Positions 7,785 to 17,500 of a DNA stretch of 40,751 bases are shown here, piece by piece (the stretch's first letter is position 1; the number at the start of each line of letters is the position of its first letter). Where the stretch lies: assembly GCA_012270795.1 (NCBI GenBank), contig JAAXHO010000275.1, positions 1-40,751 of the forward strand. Reading direction: 5' to 3'. The stretch is from Candidatus Poribacteria bacterium (GTDB lineage Bacteria; Poribacteria; WGA-4E; WGA-3G). Made by a program: the position numbers and the translations under genes. The notes below the pieces were generated by a model that saw nothing but the letters and a program-made list of their open reading frames with translations, made no database searches and was not told where the DNA came from.

Positions 7785-9380
7785 ATGACAATAAAAACAG
7801 ATACCGTTCTTGAGCTTAAAAATGTTACGAAGACATTTGGCAACCTTGTAGCCGTTGACAGCGTTAATTTTGATCTGCAAGCGGGTGAAATCCACGCAAT
7901 TTTAGGAGAAAACGGCGCAGGAAAATCCACCCTAATGAATCTCATCTATGGGCTATACCAACCTACAGATGGGAAAATCTATATTTCAGGGAAAATCAAA
8001 CGACTCAAATCTCCACGTGATGCAATTACCAATGGTATAGGTATGGTGCATCAACATTTTATGCTCATAGAGAATCTAACCGTTGCAGAAAATATTGCGC
8101 TTAGTATTTCCCAATTCAGTTCTTCGGTTGTCAAACCAAAACTAAATAAGCACCCCACAGCATCTATATCAAAAGAATACCCAATTAAACTTAGCAAATT
8201 TCGCTATAAAAAAGATGAAGCAAACCGAATAACCGAAGCATATTCCAATAGGTTCGGTTTATCTGTAGATCCAAATGCTCTGGTGCGAACGTTATCAGTA
8301 GGATTAAAGCAACGTGTTGAAATACTAAAAGCACTTGCAATAGATGCGCGCATCCTGATTCTTGATGAACCAACAGCAGTTTTGAGTCCGCAGGAGGTAG
8401 ACGGTTTCTTTGCCATTTTACGGACACTACAGAATGATGGTATATCCATCATATTTATTAGTCATAAGATGAAGGAAGTATTAGAAATAAGTGATAGAAT
8501 TACGGTATTGAGGCGTGGAAAGAAAGTATATAGTGGCAGGACAGGTGAACTCACTTCACAACAACTCGCAACAGAGATGCTGGGTGAGGATGTGCCAAAA
8601 GTCAAACGAAATCAGAGTAAAACTTCTACTGATGTGGTCCTAAGTATTTCTGGCTTGACTGTAAAAGGCAACCGAAAAGAAATTGCTGTAACAGATGTAT
8701 CTTTGGATACATTTCGGGGTGAAATCGTTGGTATAGCAGGTGTTGATGGAAACGGCCAACGTGAATTGGCAGAAGCAATAATGGGGTTACGTCCGATAAC
8801 TTCCGGCACGATAGATATTTTAGGGAACCAACCAAAAGGAACAAAGAACATTCGACATTGTTGTGTCGGATTTATACCTGAAGATAGACATTCAATGGGT
8901 ATCATTACGACCTTTACTGTTGCAGAAAATTTAATGTTAAATATTCCTTATTTGGGAAAAGTATCAAAATGGGGTGTAATTGACCAAAAAGCAAAAACAG
9001 AAAATGTGAAGAAATTGATAGATATTTATGATATTCGTCCACCCTTTTATGAAATTCCTGCTTCTTCACTTTCTGGTGGTAATCAACAAAAAATAGTGGT
9101 TGCCAGAGAACTTTCTCCACAACCTGAGCTACTTGTTGCTGTAAATCCTACACGCGGATTAGATATAAATGCAGCACAGTTTGTACATCAGAATTTGCTT
9201 AAACAGAGAAATAAAAAAAAATCAGTACTTCTAATTTCTACCGAGTTAGATGAAGTTCTACAGATGAGTGATAGACTGTTTGTCATGTCAAATGGAAAAC
9301 TCATAGATGCAACAGAACACCGCAACAACATAGAAACATTGGGTTTATTGATGACTGGAAAAACAGATATTGATGAATAA
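7785..9380 (+). CDS. Nucleoside/simple-sugar ABC importer, double ATPase subunit
   Basis: A 531-residue protein with two ABC domains, the layout of nucleoside importers such as NupO/YufO and of ribose-type importers. The first domain has Walker A GENGAGKST (residues 41-49), signature LSVGLKQR and Walker B ILILDEPTAVLSPQEV. The second has a degenerate P-loop (GVDGNGQRE), signature LSGGNQQK and NPTRGLD, as is normal for the family. The first domain carries an insertion of roughly 30 residues rich in Lys/Ser before its signature. I start at the ATG at 7785 because homology begins there; a TTG at 7728 would add 19 residues, and neither has a clear ribosome site. The stop overlaps the start of the next permease gene. 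With the two permeases after it, it should energise uptake of nucleosides or a related small molecule. Confidence 0.93.
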   Translation: MTIKTDTVLELKNVTKTFGNLVAVDSVNFDLQAGEIHAILGENGAGKSTLMNLIYGLYQPTDGKIYISGKIKRLKSPRDAITNGIGMVHQHFMLIENLTVAENIALSISQFSSSVVKPKLNKHPTASISKEYPIKLSKFRYKKDEANRITEAYSNRFGLSVDPNALVRTLSVGLKQRVEILKALAIDARILILDEPTAVLSPQEVDGFFAILRTLQNDGISIIFISHKMKEVLEISDRITVLRRGKKVYSGRTGELTSQQLATEMLGEDVPKVKRNQSKTSTDVVLSISGLTVKGNRKEIAVTDVSLDTFRGEIVGIAGVDGNGQRELAEAIMGLRPITSGTIDILGNQPKGTKNIRHCCVGFIPEDRHSMGIITTFTVAENLMLNIPYLGKVSKWGVIDQKAKTENVKKLIDIYDIRPPFYEIPASSLSGGNQQKIVVARELSPQPELLVAVNPTRGLDINAAQFVHQNLLKQRNKKKSVLLISTELDEVLQMSDRLFVMSNGKLIDATEHRNNIETLGLLMTGKTDIDE

Positions 9381-10482
9381 TCTTTTTGGAATGTTACTTA
9401 CAGCGAAATCCAAATGTGTTAGTTCATTGGCGAACTATCCCCGTTTTATTCAATGGGTGGCGATTCCACTGTTAATTTTAGGTTGTGCTTCCCTAACAAA
9501 TGCAATCATTTTACTACTATGTGGGTATAATCCTGTTCAAGCTTATACCGCTGCTGCAAGAGTTTCGTTAGGGTCAGTTAGTGGACTAAGTGAAACGCTC
9601 GTTAAAACTACACCTTTTCTGATGACTGGACTGTCAGTCGGCATTGCATTTCGGTGTGGGATTTGGAACATCGGAGCTGAAGGGCAGTTATTGGTTGGTG
9701 CTTTAGGGGCTACTTGGTTCGGAACGAGATTAGCATACATGATACCGCATACCTCATGGATAGGTGTCCCGTTATGTCTTACCACTGCTATTCTTACTGG
9801 AGGACTATGGGGTGTGATCCCCGCAATACTAAAAGTAACACGAAATGTAAACGAAGTGATCAGCACTATTATGCTAAACTATGTTGCAATTCATCTGATG
9901 GGTTTGATGATAGAAGGGGGACCTCTTCAAGAGACCTCAAAAATTGGGTCACAAAGCGATTCAGTGGTTGAGTGGGTAAGATTAACCCGATTTGTTGCTC
10001 AATATAGGCTTCACTATGGCATCGTAATTGCCCTTGTTTTAGCAGTAGTTTTGACATTTGTGCTATTTCGTACTACTTTTGGGTATCAACTTCGTGCAGT
10101 TGGTGAAGGTGCCGCAGCCGCAAAAGCAGCGGGGATTTCTGTGGCACGTAACACACTTCAAGTTTTCTTTATTAGCGGAGCACTTGCGGGGCTTGGTGGT
10201 GCTATTGAGCTCATGGCACTTGCAAATGAACTAACAAAGAGTTTCTCCCCAGGTTATGGCTATACAGCTATTGCTGTTGCACTGATGGCAAAATTACACC
10301 CGCTTGGTACGGTTGCGACGGCACTCTTGTTTGGTGCACTTTCAAGAGGTTCTTTTGCTATGGAAGGAGAAATCGGAATCTCTGGGAAGGTAACTTGGAT
10401 GATGCAAGCGATCATTCTACTCTATGTTATTGGGTTTAGTTCTGCAAGACTCTTCAATAAACAATCAACAAAACAACCATAG
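9373..10482 (+). CDS. ABC importer permease 1 (BPD_transp_2 family, NupP-like)
   Basis: A 369-residue integral membrane protein with about eight to ten hydrophobic segments. It carries the conserved permease stretch FRCGIWNIGAEGQLLVGALG, typical of nucleoside/ribose-type importers, and later FGYQLRAVGEGAAAAKAAGI, the coupling region that contacts the ATPase. The ATG at 9373 overlaps the last codons of the ATPase gene (stop at 9378-9380), so translation is likely coupled; a TTG at 9370 is an alternative start. It pairs with the permease at 10515-11450 to make the transmembrane channel. Confidence 0.92.
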   Translation: MNNLFGMLLTAKSKCVSSLANYPRFIQWVAIPLLILGCASLTNAIILLLCGYNPVQAYTAAARVSLGSVSGLSETLVKTTPFLMTGLSVGIAFRCGIWNIGAEGQLLVGALGATWFGTRLAYMIPHTSWIGVPLCLTTAILTGGLWGVIPAILKVTRNVNEVISTIMLNYVAIHLMGLMIEGGPLQETSKIGSQSDSVVEWVRLTRFVAQYRLHYGIVIALVLAVVLTFVLFRTTFGYQLRAVGEGAAAAKAAGISVARNTLQVFFISGALAGLGGAIELMALANELTKSFSPGYGYTAIAVALMAKLHPLGTVATALLFGALSRGSFAMEGEIGISGKVTWMMQAIILLYVIGFSSARLFNKQSTKQP

Positions 10483-10514
10483 TTGTTATTACTGTTTGGA
10501 GATAAGGAAACGGA

Positions 10515-11450
10515 ATGTTATTAGTAGAAGAAGTACTTGCAGCTACCATTCGTGGCGCAACCCCTTTACTGTTGGCAGCATTAGGAGAATTGGTATCTCA
10601 ACGTGCCGGTGTTATTAACATCGGCATTGAAGGTATGATGCTAATCGGGGCACTATCTGGTATGATAGGTTCCTTTTATACAGCAGGATTACCAATGTTT
10701 GCGCCGTGGATTGGGCTATTTGCAGCAGGTGTGAGTGGATTACTCATGGCTATCATTTTCATCATCTTCGCAATTAAACTACGTGGTGACCAGATTGTTA
10801 TTGGCACTGCGTTGACACTATTTGCATTGGGTTTTACTGAAGTTATTAACCAACGACTCTTACAAGTATTTGGAAGATCTCTTAAATCTACTGCTTTTAA
10901 TGACATTCATTTACCTGTTTTATCAGAAATACCAATATTTGGTAAGGTTCTTTTTTCACAAAATATCATCGTATATCTCACCTTTTTTCTTGTTCCTTGC
11001 GTTTACATATTTCTATACCACACACATTTTGGATTAAGGGTGCGCGCCTGTGGGGAACACCCAAATGCCATTTCAACTGTCGGATCAAACGTATTGCTTA
11101 TTCGTACAGCGTGTATGCTGCTTGCTGGGGTTTTGGCTGGACTCGGAGGTGGTTATTTATCGCTTGCTGATGTTCCATACTTCAATTCGGAGATGACCGC
11201 AGGACGCGGTTTTATTGCCTTAACTATCGTAATTTTCGGCAAATGGCATCCGATAAAAACGTGTGGAGCTGCACTCCTATTCAGTTTTGGGTTTGCACTG
11301 GAATATCGCTTTCAAGCGTTTGGATTGGCAATCCAACGTCAATGGTTTATGATGTTGCCTTTTCTGTTGTGTTTGGCAGTTTTAGCAGGATTTGTTGGTC
11401 GCGCTGAAGCACCTAAGGCACTTGGAAAAACTTTTGATCCGCAAGCATAA
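10515..11450 (+). CDS. ABC importer permease 2 (BPD_transp_2 family, NupQ-like)
   Basis: A 311-residue membrane protein with multiple transmembrane helices. Conserved features are GELVSQRAGVINIGIEGMML near the N-terminus and FGLRVRACGEHPNAISTVG in the coupling region. An AAGGA site sits upstream of the ATG. It lies 32 bases after permease 1 and ends the operon, only 9 bases from the convergent end of the Omp85 gene. No substrate-binding (BMP-type) lipoprotein gene is next to this operon inside the window, so that component must be elsewhere or absent. Confidence 0.92.
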   Translation: MLLVEEVLAATIRGATPLLLAALGELVSQRAGVINIGIEGMMLIGALSGMIGSFYTAGLPMFAPWIGLFAAGVSGLLMAIIFIIFAIKLRGDQIVIGTALTLFALGFTEVINQRLLQVFGRSLKSTAFNDIHLPVLSEIPIFGKVLFSQNIIVYLTFFLVPCVYIFLYHTHFGLRVRACGEHPNAISTVGSNVLLIRTACMLLAGVLAGLGGGYLSLADVPYFNSEMTAGRGFIALTIVIFGKWHPIKTCGAALLFSFGFALEYRFQAFGLAIQRQWFMMLPFLLCLAVLAGFVGRAEAPKALGKTFDPQA

Positions 11451-11459
11451 TTTGAAGCA

Positions 11460-14400
11460 TCAAAATGTATTACCGATCCGAAAATAAAACGAATTAGTTA
11501 ACACATCAGGAACTGAAACGAGTGGTACTGCGTAATCAACTCCACCAATAATGGGACCAATGTTGAGACGTAACCCTGCACCGACCGCAGACGGTAACCA
11601 TTTATATTCAATGTCTTCTATTGAGCCCCATACGTTACCAGTATCAAAGAAAAGAACACCATGAAAGGGATTGAAAATCGGGAAACGTAATTCTGTGTTG
11701 AAAATGAACTGCACATTACCCCTATGTTTCCCTGTAATATCTTCAGGACCGAGCCCTCTTTCTTCATAGCCACGGACAGTAGTACTACCACCTGCCCAGA
11801 ATCGTTCGAATGATATCAATTCTGTATCGCTATTAGGATTGTCCTGTAGCCCAGGTGTGTAACCTATACGGAAAGCGGGAGTAAGTACAAGACCACGTAC
11901 AAACAACTGTTTGTAATACCGAGTATCTGCAGTAATTTTAATGAAATTGCTTTCACCACCTAAAAACTTTCCAGCATATTCTACAGTATATTCATTATAC
12001 ATGCCTGATGTCGGATTCAAGGCTGGTAATCGACTATCTTGTCTCCATAAAAAGAGAAGGCTGCTCACTGTTGTTTCTGAGGATTCTACAGAAATATCTT
12101 TTAAGAAACGATAACTGTATTCTAAGTTCAAACGGTGCGTTGTTGATAACTTTCTACTCAGACCAAAGCTACCTTGTAATGCTCTTACATCATCATCTTC
12201 TTCCAATTTTCTTCCCAAAAATTGAAGGCTACCGCTTGTTCTTCCAATCAACCACGGTTCGGTTAATGTTGTGCTATATAAATATCCACGTGTACCCCAC
12301 CTTCCGCGAATTCCCAATCTTATATTTCGCTTGAAAAGGTTTAGATGACTCATAGTGATTGTACCACGCAAACCGTCAGCTGAGCTGAAACCACCACCAG
12401 CACCGAAGTGTCTCGGATTACTTTTTTGAAGTCCAATTTCAACATCTCTGACAGTAGGTTTATGTAGCACCGAATTCGATCCATCAGTAGAATTAGAATA
12501 ATTTGATTGATTTTCAGCAGATGCAGGCTCAATAGGTACGACCCGGATACCTGGTTCAAATATGCCTGTGGCATATAGGTTCTGTATTGCTTGGCTTAAT
12601 TTATCCGGTTTAAATATTTTACCTTGCAGATGTGCAACTTCACGTGTTAGTACTTTTTGATTTACACCAGTGTCGCCAACGAAACTGAAAGAACCAAACT
12701 TTATCTGTTCACCCTCAGTTATTTCAAATAGTAGTATTCCATGCTCAAAAACTGAAAGATATTCTTTATCCTGATTAAGTGTATATCGTGCATTTCCCTT
12801 AGCATCCTGAATTGTCCATTCATCACCTATTTTTGTGGCAACATACATACCTGTTAGTGTTAGATCATGTTCATTAAATAGTTTTTTCAACGACTGTGGA
12901 AGCATGCCAGCATCCAATGTTTTCGTAAAATCTCCTTTTAGTTGAAAGGTAGGTGTCTCTAACTTATCTACGAATTTAGGATTTTCTATTGTAACATCGA
13001 TGTAACCAAGGTCATGATATTCTTTTATAATTGCATTTTCATATCTTTTCTGTTCAAGTCTTGCATTTGGCACTGGTGGTGCATCCGGTAAAGCTGCAGT
13101 TAGACTTGCTGTATCTATAACACTGTTTCCAATAAAATGACATCGATAAATTACCTCTTTGTAAGGTTCTACAAAAGTGAGCCTAATTGAAACTTCACCG
13201 GTATTTTCAGCTTTCGTATTGTTTTTTGCCAAAACATGTTTTACATCTAACTTTGGGTATCCTGCTTTTTCATAAAGAATTCTCAGACGCTTCTTATCTC
13301 TTTCAAGTATTTGTTCGGAATAGAAACGTTTCCTGATATGTCGCGAGAAAAAACTGACAGGTTTGGTATCCATCTCACGGAGTAATTCTTGATCCGTAAA
13401 TGCGTCATTACCCTCAAATTCAACCTTCTTCACAAGGTGACGTTTACCTAGTTTAATAGTAAACTTAACATGTAGTGGGGAATTGGTAATTTTTTCTAAA
13501 TTAACTGTTGTGCCGTCGTATCCTCTTGTATTAAAATGTGATTCAACAATCTGTATCCATTGTGACTGATCGTTTATAAAAGAGGTAATATCCCCCATAA
13601 GTTTATCTTTTTCTGATTCTTGTCTGATATTGCGCAATTTCTCCCATAAACTACGTAAAATAGATTCTTTAAATATTGGTTTTCCATTTTCATCTACAAA
13701 GTCAAGTAATAGTTGTGTTCCTTCCGTAATGCTAAATGTCACCACACCTGATTGAAAGGTAGTTTCTATTTCTGTCCTATGGTAATACTTTTTTCTATAT
13801 AAATCGCGAATTAATCTAAGATCGTCATCTATAACAGATTTTTGATAGATACTTCCAACGCGTGTATGACATTTTTCTTTAATGTTCTCTGTAAAAATAG
13901 CTGTATTTCCATGGATTTTTATTTCAGAAACATAAGTGGGTTCACCTAAGTCAATTTTATATGTTAATCTTCCCCCTGAAGAAAGAAGACTAATATTTAC
14001 TCTTGCTGAGAAATATCCGTTCTCTGCACAAACATTCTTTATAGTATCTATATCATTAAGTGCAATTTTCTGGACATACATATCCCCAGGTTTTAATCGT
14101 AGTGAAGCATAAATATCTTGTTTGAGTGGGTCAGAACGTGCACCGAGTATCGTAATATTCTGGATACGAATTACATTCGTTAAATCGAATTTGAGTGTAA
14201 CACCATCCGGTGTTTCTATGTGATAGACATCAACTTGATAGAACTGTTGTGAAGCGAAAAGTGAATTTACACTTTGTTGAATTTTGTAACGTGAATATTG
14301 TGATCCGTTCTCTATATAGATCATCTCATTCAAACGCTCTAATACTTCACTATCAGACACGAGTATTGTATCAATGAAGAACTCAATTTTCGTAATTTTC

Positions 14401-14579
14401 TTTTGTTGTATTGTATCACTTGAGGAATCAAAGGAGTGTGTGGTAACAGTGTTTTCTCCATAGACTGGTTTAAGTGCAAGAAAACAGAATAGTAATAACA
14501 GAAGTCCACCAAAATTACACACAATATGTGAACGAACATTAATGGATTTAGGGTAGTGATTGAAATCCAGGTGATACAT
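11460..14579 (-). CDS. Omp85/TamA-like outer-membrane assembly protein with many POTRA domains
   Basis: A 1039-residue protein. A hydrophobic signal lies at about residues 22-41 (LLLLLFCFLALKPVYG). A chain of POTRA-like units follows, roughly at 61-133, 136-212, 215-287, 380-471, 474-550 and 624-683, with further less regular segments between. The barrel occupies about 715-1039 and has the Omp85 loop-6 motif VRGYEERGLGP (about 935-945), NTELRFPI and a C-terminal Phe in FYFRIGNTF as beta-signal. The gene begins 2 bases after the tamB stop, so the two are one operon, which favours a TamA role over BamA. It is much longer than E. coli TamA (about 577 residues, three POTRAs). Confidence 0.9.
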   Translation of the reverse strand: MYHLDFNHYPKSINVRSHIVCNFGGLLLLLFCFLALKPVYGENTVTTHSFDSSSDTIQQKKITKIEFFIDTILVSDSEVLERLNEMIYIENGSQYSRYKIQQSVNSLFASQQFYQVDVYHIETPDGVTLKFDLTNVIRIQNITILGARSDPLKQDIYASLRLKPGDMYVQKIALNDIDTIKNVCAENGYFSARVNISLLSSGGRLTYKIDLGEPTYVSEIKIHGNTAIFTENIKEKCHTRVGSIYQKSVIDDDLRLIRDLYRKKYYHRTEIETTFQSGVVTFSITEGTQLLLDFVDENGKPIFKESILRSLWEKLRNIRQESEKDKLMGDITSFINDQSQWIQIVESHFNTRGYDGTTVNLEKITNSPLHVKFTIKLGKRHLVKKVEFEGNDAFTDQELLREMDTKPVSFFSRHIRKRFYSEQILERDKKRLRILYEKAGYPKLDVKHVLAKNNTKAENTGEVSIRLTFVEPYKEVIYRCHFIGNSVIDTASLTAALPDAPPVPNARLEQKRYENAIIKEYHDLGYIDVTIENPKFVDKLETPTFQLKGDFTKTLDAGMLPQSLKKLFNEHDLTLTGMYVATKIGDEWTIQDAKGNARYTLNQDKEYLSVFEHGILLFEITEGEQIKFGSFSFVGDTGVNQKVLTREVAHLQGKIFKPDKLSQAIQNLYATGIFEPGIRVVPIEPASAENQSNYSNSTDGSNSVLHKPTVRDVEIGLQKSNPRHFGAGGGFSSADGLRGTITMSHLNLFKRNIRLGIRGRWGTRGYLYSTTLTEPWLIGRTSGSLQFLGRKLEEDDDVRALQGSFGLSRKLSTTHRLNLEYSYRFLKDISVESSETTVSSLLFLWRQDSRLPALNPTSGMYNEYTVEYAGKFLGGESNFIKITADTRYYKQLFVRGLVLTPAFRIGYTPGLQDNPNSDTELISFERFWAGGSTTVRGYEERGLGPEDITGKHRGNVQFIFNTELRFPIFNPFHGVLFFDTGNVWGSIEDIEYKWLPSAVGAGLRLNIGPIIGGVDYAVPLVSVPDVLTNSFYFRIGNTF

Positions 14580-14581
14580 AA

Positions 14582-17500
14582 TTAGAACCGTATATCCAAC
14601 AGTTGAACATCAACACCGTACTCTCCGTTTACATCACGTTCCAATCTGATAGGAAACCTTCTACCAAATAGTATGAATGGATATTCTGCGAATATATGGC
14701 GTTCATCGTTGTTTAAACCTTTGGTGATTGTGACGGTAAACCCACCTAACGAAAGAGATAGGTTATTTCCGGGTAAGAGAAGGGCAAGAACGTCAGCATC
14801 AGTAAAGACTTCCGTTGTTGAAGAATTGATAGGTTCTGCTTGCAGACTGAGTTTTGCATTATCAATATCTCCATTTTCAAGGATACCGGTGATTGATGCA
14901 GTAACTTTTAAATCTGCTGTACTACCATCACTTAGTAACACTCCAGGAATTGGGTTCGGTATTTCAAGAAAAATCTGTAGTTCTGGATTAAAGACCGTTG
15001 TGCTATTGTTTCTAATTGTAGAATTTTCGACAATTTCAAAAGTAGTTGTTAATAGAGCGATTTTTCCACCAAGTAAAGAGACGGTCCCTGTAAAAAGGGG
15101 TTCCTGAATAGGTCCTGTGATTTGACCGTTGCAAGCTATTTCAATTTCTGTGCTTCCTGCAGTTGAAGAAAGTAAACGAAAGTTATTTGGTATATCAATT
15201 CCGATGTTTAGATCAAGACCTCGCAGAATAGTAGCATAAGAAAGTAGGTCAACTTCACTAACAGTTCCTGCTGAGAATGCGTTTAGGACATCTTCCCAAT
15301 CCCAATCTTGTTGGTAATAACCTGATTTGATATTTAAGGATCCCTCCAGAATGAGATTGTCAACATTTCCATGTAGTTTTAATGAGTCTGAATTTATATT
15401 GATTTGGTATAAGTTTGGTTGTGTAAAAGTACAGTTATTTAATTCAGTTTCAAGGTTGATATCGTTAATCTTGAACCAATCCAAATTAACTACTCCACTG
15501 GTGGAAAAGTTTCCATCATTCAACTGACCTTCCATAGTTGTGAGATTGATATTAGATTGAGTGAAACTAAACTGTATGTTGGTATCTTCAAAGGCAATTG
15601 GTGAATCAACAATTCTAATTGCGACATCATCCAAAGTTCCTGTTCCACTGAGTCGAGGCGTATCTGGTGTACCGAGGAGTGTTGCATTGATAATTCCGTT
15701 CCCATTTACAGATTGAAACAGAGGATCAATCTGTTGCAAAATGCTGAGGTCGTTCAGTTGTAAGTCAAGAGTTACCGCCATCTCAGCATCTATTGGTATC
15801 GCTTGAAATTCAGTGAAGGACAATAAAAAGGGTATTTGACCGGAACAGGATAACTGATTTCTTCCAATTCTCATAATAGGTTTGTTTCCGGAGATATGCC
15901 ACTTCAGTCCATCAAAGTCATAAAGAAGTTGAACTGAAAATTCATCAATAGAGGCCTCATTGATTCCGAGTTCATTTCCAACAATATTTATCGTCACCTT
16001 AGGTTTTTCATAAGTCCCTGTAATGTCTATGGAAGTTGATAAATCCCCGAATTTGCGATATGCTTCTCTAAAGTCGGGGGGTAACATTGGGTCTAATGTG
16101 GATAGATTGAAGTTATCTAAACTCAGATTGGCAGCTATAGTGCCATGCATATTCCATCTTGCAAAGCAGGTGAATATGAGGGGTTTTTGTATACTATCAA
16201 CACTTTCTTGATTAGTATTTATTAGTTTCAATGCCTTGATTTGAAATGAGCCTTCAGTAAGCGAAATTGGGATCATATCTTGGTTCTGAAATAAAAAGTT
16301 TGTATCCAGTGTAAAGAATCCGACTTGAATGTCCTCTATAGTTAATTCTGCTTCTGCATTTTGAGTAAGCCTGTCAAAGGTGATTACTTGACGTATCTTC
16401 GGTATGGGGTTTGTTTCGCCATTGTTGAAAAAAGATTGAAGTGGAATGCTTAACTTTTTGAGCGTTGCAGTAACACTGCCTGATACGTTATTTATTATAT
16501 CATTTGGCAAGGCATTTCTTAGCGTTGAACTGAGTGGATACTTTCTCAATGTTAAGTCAAATATTTCAATACTTTGCGGTGTTAACCCTTTTAGTTTCAA
16601 TTTGCTCTGTTTCTGTTGTGGATCAAGCATAACTGTACCATCTTCAATATCCCATTGTAACTTAGTTACTTCGATAGCATTTTCTTGTGCGTTGAGTTGG
16701 ATTTGGACGTTTTTTAGTGGGTGTTGATATTGATGAAATAGAAGTTTAGGTGCTTCAATAGATATATTACCTTCTAAATAGAGTTTTGGCATCGTCCCTT
16801 TCAGTTGCAGGTTGATATCAGTAACTCCATCTACTTCTGAGAATACTCTATCAAGTCCAGGGAAATATGCTATAGGAAGTTCATTACCAAGAAGTTGAAT
16901 ATTTATTGGAGATGGTGTAAAGCGGGTCATTAAATCGGTATTGGTTTGTGTTATGTCATACGGAATCAAACCTGTTAGTTTTAATTTATCTTTATTATTA
17001 GATAGTTCTATACCGACAACAAACTGTTTATTGATGTATTCAACATTCCCTTGCCAATGCAAAGGGGAATCATTGTCTTTCTGCAAAGGTGGATTGATTG
17101 TTCCATTCCAAAGCAGCACTATTTTTGGATTTGTAAGGGTTTGGTCCAAACGAATGTCAACATTGGTTGCCAATGTTGGTGATGAGATGTTCAATGGCAT
17201 ATACGAATTGAGTTTGCTGTTATCTAAACTAAAGACTGACTGAGTTCTATTATTAATTTGATAGTTATATACTTGTAAATTAATTTCATTAATATTTGCA
17301 GTTGCTTTTATCTGATTCGGATTAAACCCTGTACCAGACAATGTTGCAGATCCGCTGACCGCACCTTGTACTAACGGTGGTTGTTGATTGTAGAATGCGA
17401 CAAATTCACCTATTTCCAATTTTTCAAAAGATGCTCCTATATCAAAATCTATTATGTCATTGCTTTGTGTTGAAAAGTTCATGTCACCTTTTATTTTAAT

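Noticed and set aside
11430-11470. Bidirectional terminator between the convergent permease and Omp85 genes
   Set aside because: Only a weak TTTTGAT/ATCAAAA pairing across a large loop that overlaps both stop regions; no clear stem with a T-run.
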